DNA of 35,583 nt from Burkholderiales bacterium (GTDB taxonomy: Bacteria; Pseudomonadota; Gammaproteobacteria; Burkholderiales; Thiobacteraceae), in contig JADMJT010000099.1 of NCBI GenBank assembly GCA_018781585.1, positions 1 through 35,583 on the forward strand. The letters run 5' to 3'. A program made the position numbers and the translations under genes. Below are positions 9,872 to 16,899 of the stretch, in pieces. Numbering within the stretch: the stretch's first letter is position 1; each line of letters starts with the position of its first letter. Under the pieces are notes generated by a model. It made no database searches and had not been told where the DNA came from. It saw only the letters and a list, made by a program, of their open reading frames with translations.

Positions 9872-10293
9872 CTGAGCGCAGCAACACCTGCCAGCGCGAT
9901 CTCGCCGTCCTGCTCGGAGGTGACGCCGGACACGCCAATCGCGCCGAGAAATTCTCCCTTTACCACCAGCGGCAGGCCGCCTTCTATCGGGGTGGCGCCA
10001 GGTAAGCCCAAAATCTGCATCCTGCCGCCACTCAGGGCTTCGCTCCAGATTTTCGTGGGGCGCTTGAAGGCGAGGGCGGTGTACGCTTTGGCTTGGGCGA
10101 CCTCGACGCTGCCGATCTGCGTGCCATCCATGCGCGCCAGGTAAATCAAGTGCCCGCCATCGTCCACGATGGCGATCACCACATTCCAGCCCTTCTTGCG
10201 TGCAAATTTTTCCGCTGTCGTGGCAATCTGCTTGGCCGCTTCGAGCGTAAGGGTGTGTTTGGTGAGCAAGGTTGGCTGAGCGGATTTTTTCAT
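9868..10293 (-). CDS. GlcG/HbpS (DUF336) family protein
   Basis: This 141-residue protein has the GlcG/HbpS layout: an N-terminal helix (LTLEAAKQIATTAEKFARKK), then WNVVIAIVDDGGHLIYLARMDG, then the Gly-rich end GATPIEGGLPLVVKGEFLGAIGVSGV. Members bind heme or small organic ligands and often occur beside redox or catabolic enzymes. There is no signal peptide, so it should be cytosolic, unlike secreted Streptomyces HbpS. Its ATG overlaps the stop of the upstream DAHP synthase-like gene by four bases (ATGA), so translation of the two is almost certainly coupled. It converges on the fructokinase with a four-base overlap. The precise role is unknown. Confidence 0.85.
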   Translation of the reverse strand: MKKSAQPTLLTKHTLTLEAAKQIATTAEKFARKKGWNVVIAIVDDGGHLIYLARMDGTQIGSVEVAQAKAYTALAFKRPTKIWSEALSGGRMQILGLPGATPIEGGLPLVVKGEFLGAIGVSGVTSEQDGEIALAGVAALS

Positions 10294-11417
10294 AAGGCTG
10301 CTTTCTGCGCATAGCGATGTGCCAGCGCTTGTCGTTTGAGATAAGTTTCGCGTGCGAGGGTTACGTCTTCCAAGAAGTGCGGCAATTCAGCCAAGGTCAT
10401 CGCTTGCGGGCCGTCTACCAGGGCTTTGGACGGGGCAGGGTGAAAATCGATCAGGATCATGTTGGCCCCGGCGATCACCCCTTGCGCTACCACCTGCATG
10501 ATATCCAGAATACCGTCCGGCCCGACAGCGCGCGTGCCGACCGAGTGTGACGGGTCGATGCATACCGGCATGCGCGTCAGGCGTTTCACCACCGGCACAT
10601 GCGCGAAATCGACAAAATTGCGATGCGGGTCGCCCATATTGGTTTTCATGCCGCGCAAGCCGAATACGACTTTGCGGTTGCCCTCCGAGGCTAAGTATTC
10701 GGCGGCGTTGATCGATTCGTCCAAGGTAATGCCGAAGCCGCGCTTGATCAGCACCGGGAATTCTTGCTGGCGGCCGACGAGTTTGAGCAACTCGAAATTC
10801 TGCGTGTTGCGCGTGCCGATTTGCAGCATGACACCGGTCGGGTTGCCGGTTGCGCTAAGCGCGGCGCGGATTTCCGCCACATGCGATTCGTGGGTGATTT
10901 CCATGGCGATCACTTTGATGCCGTATTTTCCCGCCAACTCGAACACATAGGGCAGGCAAGTCTTGCCGTGGCCTTGGAACGAGTAAGGGCTGGTGCGCGG
11001 CTTATAAGCACCCATCCGCGTACACACCTGCCCCTGTTCCTTCAGCGCTTGCATCATGCGCTCAACATGCTCCGGTGTATCCACCGCGCAGAGGCCGGCG
11101 AAGATGTTTAAATTGTCTTGCGAGAAGGTGACGCCGTTGTATTCGAAATCGCTCGGGCGCGTATCGTCCTTATGTCGACCCAACACACGATACTCTTCCG
11201 ATACCCGCACCACGCGTTCCACGCACGGCAGGCTTTTCATATAGTCGAGCCCCAGCGCGGCGGTATCGCCGATCAAATACACCTCGGTCAGCCGTTGCTG
11301 TACACCCTGCTCGTGGTGCATGCGATATTGGATATTGGGTAGCTGATCGAGAAAGCCAATGAGCTGTCCGTACTCGGCGCCTTGTTGGTCAATATTGGGA
11401 GAGAGGATGAGAATCAT
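10290..11417 (-). CDS. DAHP synthase, divergent type I-beta
   Basis: A 375-residue protein of the 3-deoxy-7-phosphoheptulonate synthase family, whose members condense phosphoenolpyruvate and erythrose 4-phosphate as the first step of the shikimate pathway. An N-terminal regulatory-like region (1-100) ends in YRVLGRHK, then the TIM barrel begins with NIFAGLCAVDTPEHV (metal-binding Cys). It continues with YKPRTSPYSFQGHG, LQIGTRNTQNFELL, LIKRG, and CIDPSHSVGTRA (metal-binding His). Where usual enzymes read IEVHPxP, with Glu as a metal ligand, this one reads LIDFHPAP; the later Asp (KALVDGPQ) is kept. These differences mark a divergent subfamily, and another aldolase-type condensation cannot be excluded. 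It shares a four-base overlap with the downstream GlcG-like gene. Confidence 0.82.
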   Translation of the reverse strand: MILILSPNIDQQGAEYGQLIGFLDQLPNIQYRMHHEQGVQQRLTEVYLIGDTAALGLDYMKSLPCVERVVRVSEEYRVLGRHKDDTRPSDFEYNGVTFSQDNLNIFAGLCAVDTPEHVERMMQALKEQGQVCTRMGAYKPRTSPYSFQGHGKTCLPYVFELAGKYGIKVIAMEITHESHVAEIRAALSATGNPTGVMLQIGTRNTQNFELLKLVGRQQEFPVLIKRGFGITLDESINAAEYLASEGNRKVVFGLRGMKTNMGDPHRNFVDFAHVPVVKRLTRMPVCIDPSHSVGTRAVGPDGILDIMQVVAQGVIAGANMILIDFHPAPSKALVDGPQAMTLAELPHFLEDVTLARETYLKRQALAHRYAQKAAL

Positions 11418-11462
11418 GGCTTATCCTGAAGATTGAGTGGGGCGCGAACTAGCCTGGATGAA

Positions 11463-11603
11463 TCAGGCTTCTGGTGTTAACCCAACGGCCTCGCAACTTG
11501 CCGGCCCGCAACGTAGATAGCCCCCGGTTTCATACCAATCAGGCAACACCCAGCGCTCGCAAAGCATACCATCAACCCTATGCGAATGGCGCGCTGCGCC
11601 TAA
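11463..11603 (-). pseudogene. Displaced 3' fragment of an lpxH gene
   Basis: Read on the minus strand, 46 codons ending in TGA give a clear LpxH C-terminus (RWVLPDWYETGGYLRC). Over 30 aligned residues, 21 match the intact LpxH encoded at 12480-13229 (RWVLADWYATGSYLRC). The fragment has no start and lacks the whole metallophosphatase core. Its upstream edge is exactly the stop codon of the membrane-protein gene at 11604, and the two are in the same frame. It is therefore a leftover from a duplication, an insertion at the 3' end of lpxH, or a lost second copy. A 6-bp hairpin (AGCCTG-N7-CAGGCT, 11451-11469) overlaps its end. Confidence 0.8.
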
Positions 11604-12119
11604 CTAGCTATTCGAGTTCTTTTTCCACACGCGACTGCGCCACGCATGCACAACGGTGTATACCGTGACAGCAAAAAAAATTAACGCAAGCACTAGTTCG
11701 CCCTGAACATAGAGCCCCCACGAGACCGCGCCAAAAATAAACGAGTAAACAATATATCCAACTCTTTTGCGCCACGTCTCGGCTTTGCCCGGCATGTGCC
11801 CGCGATTCATGAGCGCCACCATCTCGGTGTTAAGGTATCCGCTTCGCAAGAAAAGGCGATCCCACATATACCAGGCCCACACCATTGCAAGTACACCAAT
11901 TGACAATGAAATATATAAAATTTCCTCGTGGCTTTTTGCTACTTCTGGATCATTCCATGCTGAAATAAACAAATCCCAGCCGCCAATGAATACCGATGTT
12001 GCAATTGCGCCAACAAGAAGAGCTATGCCAAATGTTCCTGGCAAAAACACAAGGAACGTAATCAGTGCAAGGGCATAACGCCTATGTTGTCTTTTCTTAT
12101 CACCAACATCTTCGTTCAT
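11604..12119 (-). CDS. Multi-pass inner-membrane protein of unknown function
   Basis: A 171-residue protein with a short charged N-terminus (MNEDVGDKKRQHRR) and four or five hydrophobic segments: about 15-35, 36-55, 68-86, 118-135 and 138-158. It ends in a basic tail (SRVWKKNSNS). Between segments lies a soluble loop with MNRGHMPGKAETWRKR. A GAGG RBS sits six bases before the ATG. I recognise no family. The DNA is visibly more AT-rich than its neighbours and lies between an lpxH fragment and a dispersed repeat, all signs that it arrived by insertion. It could be a cargo gene of a small mobile unit or simply a lineage-specific gene. Confidence 0.7.
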   Translation of the reverse strand: MNEDVGDKKRQHRRYALALITFLVFLPGTFGIALLVGAIATSVFIGGWDLFISAWNDPEVAKSHEEILYISLSIGVLAMVWAWYMWDRLFLRSGYLNTEMVALMNRGHMPGKAETWRKRVGYIVYSFIFGAVSWGLYVQGELVLALIFFAVTVYTVVHAWRSRVWKKNSNS

Positions 12120-12159
12120 TCAGGCCTCGTATTGAGTTGTTCGCAAATGGTGCTTGCAT

Positions 12160-12440
12160 TTTGTTTTTGTGCGCTACGCGCTTTTGGTTTAGCGTCGGTC
12201 ATGCCCCGACGGGGCAGTTACCTTCTTTTGCTTGTCCAAAAGAAAGTAACCCAAGAAAAAGACACCCCCTTTACCGCCCTTCGGGTTCCCTGCGTTGCTC
12301 GCCATGCCGGGCGGCTGCGCAACTCGCACGTTCCGCTTCGCGGAGCCTTGCTCGAACAAGTGCTCGCCGACTTCCCCCGGCATGGCTGCGCTACTCGGCG
12401 GTGCAGAGGGGCCCCGAAAACAAAGTCAACACCAGCGGTT
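12160..12440. repeat. Dispersed intergenic repeat with nested inverted repeats
   Basis: This gene-free stretch between the membrane protein and lpxH has a 6-bp palindrome GCCCCG-A-CGGGGC (12203-12215). Next comes a 14-bp inverted repeat with one mismatch, GTTACCTTCTTTTG / CAAAAGAAAGTAAC around CTTGTC (12217-12250), and then GC-rich degenerate repeats. From memory, such GTTAC-TTCTTTTG elements recur in beta- and gammaproteobacterial genomes and produce spurious ORFs reading FLLDKQKKVT, as seen here on the minus strand. The 64- to 212-codon ORFs over it are not credible genes. The rest of 12120-12479 holds nothing else I can identify. Confidence 0.65.
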
Positions 12441-12479
12441 CACCAACACTTCGTATATTCGTCATGATGAGTGCAAGGA

Positions 12480-13229
12480 TTAATAATGTTTTGGCTTCGG
12501 TGTTTTTTCCATGGCGTGCGCTACGCATCCTGTTGTATCACAGCGCAGATAGCTGCCTGTCGCATACCAATCTGCCAGCACCCAGCGCACGCAGTCTTTG
12601 CCATCCACTGTATGCACATGCCTGGCCGGGCGGTGGGTATGGCCGTGGATCAGGCGCGGGTAACCCTGTGCACGCAGGATGCTTGCGACGGCATCCGCAT
12701 TGACATCCATGATCTCGGCAGACTTGTTGGATTTTTCTTGCGCGCTCCTTTTTCGCAGCTCATCGATCTGCGCCTTGCGCTGGTTTAAGGGCTGTGTGAG
12801 GAAATTGCGTTGCCACTCGGCACTGCGCACCATGATACGGAATTGTTGATACGCCACATCGTCGGTGCACAGCGTATCGCCGTGCATCAGTAGGGTAGGG
12901 GTACCGTAGAGATCGAGAAGGAAAGGGTCGGGCAACAGCGTCGCTTGCGCCGCACGCATGAAGGCATCGCTCAGCAGAAAATCCCGGTTGCCGTGCATGA
13001 TGTAGACACGTGTTCCCTGCTTTGCCAAGCCCGCCAGCGCGTTAGTGATGGTCAGATGAAACGGATCGGCCAGGTCATCATCGCCGGCCCAGTATTCAAA
13101 AAAATCACCCAGGATATACAGCGCTTCCGCTTGCGGTGCGATGTCTTGCACGAAACGCATGAACAGCGCATTGATCGCGGGACGGGTGGGGCAGAGGTGG
13201 AGATCGGAGATGAAGAGGGAGTGGGGCAT
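12480..13229 (-). CDS. lpxH: UDP-2,3-diacylglucosamine diphosphatase LpxH
   Basis: A 249-residue peripheral inner-membrane enzyme that cleaves UDP-2,3-diacylglucosamine to lipid X in lipid A synthesis. The metallophosphoesterase ligands are in order: SDLHLC (Asp, His), LGDFFEYWAGDD, HGNRDFLL, LMHGD and HGHTHRPARH. Length is close to the family norm of 240-250. The C-terminus (YLRCDTTGCVAHAMEKTPKPKHY) differs from that of the detached fragment at 11463-11603, so this gene may have acquired a new 3' end. No good Shine-Dalgarno sequence is seen before the ATG. Presence of lpxH confirms a Gram-negative outer membrane. Confidence 0.96.
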   Translation of the reverse strand: MPHSLFISDLHLCPTRPAINALFMRFVQDIAPQAEALYILGDFFEYWAGDDDLADPFHLTITNALAGLAKQGTRVYIMHGNRDFLLSDAFMRAAQATLLPDPFLLDLYGTPTLLMHGDTLCTDDVAYQQFRIMVRSAEWQRNFLTQPLNQRKAQIDELRKRSAQEKSNKSAEIMDVNADAVASILRAQGYPRLIHGHTHRPARHVHTVDGKDCVRWVLADWYATGSYLRCDTTGCVAHAMEKTPKPKHY

Positions 13230-13250
13230 GCAGGATCCGGGATTTAGGAT

Positions 13251-13308
13251 TCAGGATTCGGGGAAAGTTAAAAACTCACGGCGTGCCGCCCTGAATCCCG
13301 AATCCTGA
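13251..13308. repeat. Inverted repeat between ppiB and lpxH
   Basis: TCAGGATTCGGG (13251-13262) and its exact reverse complement CCCGAATCCTGA (13297-13308) flank 34 bases. Neighbouring bases contain further degenerate GGATTCAG-type copies. It may act as a processing or termination structure for the ppiB transcript, but it has no T-run. Confidence 0.6.
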
Positions 13309-13317
13309 TCCCTGTCC

Positions 13318-13809
13318 TTAAACGACTTCCGCGCTTTCGATTACGACGTCATCTACCGGGACATCTTGATGACCGCCTTTGTTGCCGGTGCGGACTTTTC
13401 TGATCTTGTCCACGACATCCTGTCCTTCGACGACTTTGCCGAATACGCAGTAGCCCCAACCTTGTGGGGTAGGCGAGGTGTAGTTCAGAAAATCGTTGTT
13501 CGATGCATTGATAAAGAATTGTGCGGTGGCGGAATTCGGATCAGATGTGCGCGCCATGGCAATCGTGTAGATATCGTTTTTCAGGCCGTTGTCGGCTTCA
13601 TTCTTGATTGCCGCACCAGTGGGTTTTTGATTCATGCCCGGCTCGAAGCCACCACCCTGAATCATAAAGCCATCAATCACGCGATGAAAGACCGTGTTGT
13701 TGAAGAAACCGTTTTGCACATACTCCAGAAAATTCGCAACCGTAATGGGCGCTTTCTCGGCATCAAGTTCCAGCGAGATGTCGCCGTGGTTGGTTTTTAG
13801 TTTTACCAT
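13318..13809 (-). CDS. ppiB: Cytosolic peptidyl-prolyl cis-trans isomerase B (cyclophilin)
   Basis: A 163-residue cyclophilin without signal peptide, which speeds proline isomerisation during folding in the cytosol. Hallmarks: [16 protein letters not shown] (active-site Arg and the Gln-Gly-Gly segment), [19 protein letters not shown], and [17 protein letters not shown]. It starts 47 bases before the end of the upstream ppiA frame and has its own good RBS (AAAGGAAAG) inside that gene. The two look like a tandem duplication in which the second copy gained or lost the export signal. Confidence 0.96.
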   Translation of the reverse strand: MVKLKTNHGDISLELDAEKAPITVANFLEYVQNGFFNNTVFHRVIDGFMIQGGGFEPGMNQKPTGAAIKNEADNGLKNDIYTIAMARTSDPNSATAQFFINASNNDFLNYTSPTPQGWGYCVFGKVVEGQDVVDKIRKVRTGNKGGHQDVPVDDVVIESAEVV

Positions 13810-14419
13810 TGGTCTTTCCTTTCGATTTCACTTGGGTCGGGGGCGATTCAATTTCTTCTGGCAGGATCGCGACTTTTTCGATCACGATCGGTTCCACCGG
13901 CACATCGGACGCGAAAGGCCCGCCTGCACTGGTTTGAATGTCGGCGATTTTTTGCACCACATCCATGCCTTTCACGATTCTACCGAACACGGCATGGCCA
14001 TAGTAGTCAGGGTGATCGCGGTGGTGGTTGAGATGCTTATTGCTTTCCAAATTAAAGAAAAACTGCGAGGTGGCGGAGTTCGGATCGCGGGCGCGCGCCA
14101 TGGCGATGGTGCCTACCTCGTTGGTGAGACCATTTTTTGCTTCGCACTGAATGGGATCTTCCCCTTTACGCCAATTCATCGCTTTGTCGAAGGCGCCGCC
14201 TTGCACCATGAAATTTTTCACCACGCGATGAAAAACAGTGCCCTCATAAAAACCATTTTTGACGTAATGTAAAAAATTTTCCACCGTCTTAGGCGCTTTA
14301 TCAGGATACAACTCGACCACAATGTTGCCTTGATTGGTTTGCATTTCGACCATGGGGTGGCCGGCGTGGGCAAGGCTGGCGACGACGGAGAGGAACAGTG
14401 CAGTAAGCAGCAATTTCAT
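13763..14419 (-). CDS. ppiA: Periplasmic peptidyl-prolyl cis-trans isomerase A (cyclophilin)
   Basis: A 218-residue exported cyclophilin. It begins with a Sec signal peptide ([19 protein letters not shown], cut before GHP), then [35 protein letters not shown] and [17 protein letters not shown]. After the fold ends (about residue 180) comes a basic Lys/Pro/Gln-rich tail ([16 protein letters not shown]). Part of this tail is encoded by the bases that also encode the start and RBS of ppiB, a 47-base overlap. The tail may therefore be a by-product of the overlap. A strong AGGAGG RBS lies upstream of the ATG. It probably assists folding of exported proteins. Confidence 0.93.
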   Translation of the reverse strand: MKLLLTALFLSVVASLAHAGHPMVEMQTNQGNIVVELYPDKAPKTVENFLHYVKNGFYEGTVFHRVVKNFMVQGGAFDKAMNWRKGEDPIQCEAKNGLTNEVGTIAMARARDPNSATSQFFFNLESNKHLNHHRDHPDYYGHAVFGRIVKGMDVVQKIADIQTSAGGPFASDVPVEPIVIEKVAILPEEIESPPTQVKSKGKTNGKTKNQPRRHLAGT

Positions 14420-14493
14420 TTTGGCCTCCTAAGTAACGTGTTTAGATGGTCTTAGGTTAAACAAATCGGGCGAATTAACGCATTACGGTTAGG

Positions 14494-15807
14494 TTAACCC
14501 GCAGCGCCTTCATAAACAATTTTCCATGTTTCGCCCTCTTGTCTCCAGTATTGGCGCTTGCGCATTTGGTTGTTCAGATTGTTGCTGCGGTAATCTTGGT
14601 CGAAAGTCACCACAATCAAGTTGTCTTTGCCCGGATAGCGGAACATGCTGAGGTTGGTCAGTTGTACTTTGACCGAGGTCTTGCCGGCATTCACCGCGCG
14701 CTTTTGTGCGGCCCATGCGTCAAAATCCTGGCGCTCACTCGTGAAATTTTGCGCATAGTGAGCAAGATAGCGCTCGGCATTGCGGCTTTCCCAATCGCGG
14801 CGCCACGATTCGACGTCGCGCATAATTGCCTCGCGCTGGCCCTTCCACGCTTTACGGTCGATCCAGGCCACGTCGTTGCTGATGATCACCGGTGTCTGGC
14901 CCACTTGCAGGAATTTCTCGACTGATTTCAGGTCTTCGTTGGTCAGCACCACGCAACCGTTGCTGGCGCGCGGCGGGCGACTATAGGTATCGCTCGGCAC
15001 GCCATGCAGCCAAATGCCATGGCCATTCTTTCCCAGACGTTTGTCCCATTCATTCGGGTAACTGATGGGATAAGCGCCCGCGCCATAAAAGTCCGTCAGC
15101 TTGGCCTTGGGCAGGTTATCCACCACGACGTACACACCAATCGGCGTGCGCTGGTCGCCTTCCTTCAATTTCTCTGAACCTTTGAGGCCGCTGGAGATGT
15201 AGTAATCCGCCACGTAGCGTGGTTCGCCATTATCGTTTTTGTAGAGATAGAGCCGCGATTTGTTGGTGTCCACCACTACCGCGTGGTGTTGGTTCGGTTC
15301 GAATTGCAGCAAGTATTCCGGCACGAGGTCGAGTGGCGCCGGGTCGAGGTAATGTTGCAGCCGCACCCGCGCTTCATCGCGTAAATCGGACAAGCGATTA
15401 GGCGGGACACCGGGCGCATTGCCGATGGTGGCGATCGGCCGCGCGCGCGCCATGAGCAAATCGCCCTTGATCAAGTGCGCCAAACGGAAATTCGGATTGA
15501 GGGTGAGGAGCTTGTCGATCTGCTTGAGCGCGGCATCCAGACGATTGCCTTGGATGTCGATCAGACTTTGAACCAGCAGCGCTTCGGGACTGCTTGGCAG
15601 TTTATCGCCGCTGCCTTGGGCCGGATGGGGGCGATTGCCCATCGCCGTGGCGGGCGGCTCAATCAGCGGCAGCAGGATCAGCCAAGCGCCCAACACCAGG
15701 AGCTTGCCCCGGTGGCGCGAAAGCAAAGCAAAGGCGCGTCCCGTACGCGAACTGGCGATGAGGGGAGAGGCGCTTAGGCGCCGACGCGCTCTTGCTGAAT
15801 AAGCCAT
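14494..15807 (-). CDS. L,D-transpeptidase (YkuD) with TPR-like and NTF2-like regions
   Basis: A 437-residue envelope enzyme. A basic N-terminus and one hydrophobic segment (about 35-55, LLVLGAWLILLPLIEP) act as signal or anchor. A TPR-like region follows (75-115), then the YkuD domain (about 170-320) with HGIWLHGVPSD and the catalytic Cys in RASNGCVVL, then a C-terminal NTF2-like domain (about 335-437). Such enzymes form 3-3 peptidoglycan cross-links or attach proteins to peptidoglycan. The residue after GCV is Val, where many family members have Arg. The C-terminal domain resembles that of the preceding gene, with which it overlaps by 34 bases. A GGAGA RBS is present inside that gene. Confidence 0.9.
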   Translation of the reverse strand: MAYSARARRRLSASPLIASSRTGRAFALLSRHRGKLLVLGAWLILLPLIEPPATAMGNRPHPAQGSGDKLPSSPEALLVQSLIDIQGNRLDAALKQIDKLLTLNPNFRLAHLIKGDLLMARARPIATIGNAPGVPPNRLSDLRDEARVRLQHYLDPAPLDLVPEYLLQFEPNQHHAVVVDTNKSRLYLYKNDNGEPRYVADYYISSGLKGSEKLKEGDQRTPIGVYVVVDNLPKAKLTDFYGAGAYPISYPNEWDKRLGKNGHGIWLHGVPSDTYSRPPRASNGCVVLTNEDLKSVEKFLQVGQTPVIISNDVAWIDRKAWKGQREAIMRDVESWRRDWESRNAERYLAHYAQNFTSERQDFDAWAAQKRAVNAGKTSVKVQLTNLSMFRYPGKDNLIVVTFDQDYRSNNLNNQMRKRQYWRQEGETWKIVYEGAAG

Positions 15808-16808
15808 TTGTCTCCGGATTTAACCAACGCCAATGTCTTGGTGGTGGCGGAATTTAATGTGTCTGCCTTATAGGTTTGGCGGAAAGTGACGGACGCATGC
15901 GTCTCATCTTTCAGCGTGATCTTGACGCTGGATAAGCTGACCTGGATGTTCTTCGGCGCCTGGATACGTTCCTTGCGAACCTTTTCCCATGCTGCACGCG
16001 GCTCGCCCTTGGGCGTTTTGAAGTCCGGCGCATAGTAGCCAAGGTATTCGCCAACATTTTTATTCGACCAGGCGTGGGCCCAGTTGTTGACCATGCCCAG
16101 GATGGCTTGCGTCGGGTCTTGTTTAGGCTTATCGGCTTTTTCCACCGGTTTTTCAGTAGCTTTCTCGACTATTTTTTCAACTGGTTTGGCGATGGGGGCG
16201 GGCGCAGTGACGGGGCTAGGGGTGATCGGCTTGGCCGCCTGCACGGCAGGCGCGCTAACGCTCGCTTTGGCTGAGGGGCGCTGATGCCGGCTATTGACCG
16301 GGAAAATCTCTTTGATTAACGAGAGCTTGGTCTGTGCCGCGGCGTTGGATTTATCCAATTGCAAGGCGCGGTCATAGGCTTGGCTGGCCATTTTGGCGTA
16401 GATATCGCCCAGATTTTCATGCGCGGTGGCATAGGAAGGATGGGTTTGAATCGCCAACTCCAGCGCTTGGCGCGATTTGTCGTATTGCTGCTGCGAGGCG
16501 TAGAGCACTGCGAGGTTGTTATAGGGCTCGGGCAACTCGGGGTAGTCCTCGGTCAGGGCGGTGAACATCTTGATCGCTTCGCCGGTTTTGTTCTGCTCGG
16601 TCAGAATCACGCCCTTGAGGAAACGTCCCTGTGCATCTTTGGGGCGGCTGGCCAGGTAGCTATTGACGCGGTCGAGCGCTTGATTGTGGTTGCCCTGCTT
16701 GACTAAGGCTTGGATGTCCTGCAGCTCGTCCGCGCGGGCGGGTGTGCTTGCCGCAGCGAATAAGAAGGCGGCGAGGGCGAGGGCAGAGGCAATGTGGCGT
16801 GAGGTCAT
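15774..16808 (-). CDS. Exported TPR protein with C-terminal NTF2-like domain
   Basis: A 344-residue secreted protein with a signal peptide (ALALAAFLFAAASTPARA, cut before DEL). At least three TPR motifs follow (about 30-160, e.g. PYNNLAVLYASQQQYDKSRQ), then a low-complexity Pro/Ala/Lys linker with repeats such as VEKIVEKATEKPVEKADKP (about 180-235), and an NTF2-like domain (about 238-344). The last domain is homologous to the end of the L,D-transpeptidase that follows and overlaps it. The pair probably works in one periplasmic cell-wall complex, the TPRs acting as scaffold; that role is inferred. A TATAAC box lies a few bases upstream of the ATG, so a very short leader is possible. Confidence 0.85.
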   Translation of the reverse strand: MTSRHIASALALAAFLFAAASTPARADELQDIQALVKQGNHNQALDRVNSYLASRPKDAQGRFLKGVILTEQNKTGEAIKMFTALTEDYPELPEPYNNLAVLYASQQQYDKSRQALELAIQTHPSYATAHENLGDIYAKMASQAYDRALQLDKSNAAAQTKLSLIKEIFPVNSRHQRPSAKASVSAPAVQAAKPITPSPVTAPAPIAKPVEKIVEKATEKPVEKADKPKQDPTQAILGMVNNWAHAWSNKNVGEYLGYYAPDFKTPKGEPRAAWEKVRKERIQAPKNIQVSLSSVKITLKDETHASVTFRQTYKADTLNSATTKTLALVKSGDKWLIQQERVGA

Positions 16809-16899
16809 TATGTTATACTTTCGTCCAGTTAAGCCCTTGTTCTAACCATCGATTTTACCAACAACCGCGCCCCGGCGACAATTTGTTTTTCCCCATTTC

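Noticed and set aside
12065-12788. ORFs of 64-212 codons on both strands between the membrane protein and lpxH
   Set aside because: They translate the inverted-repeat element and antisense lpxH, and match no protein-like pattern.
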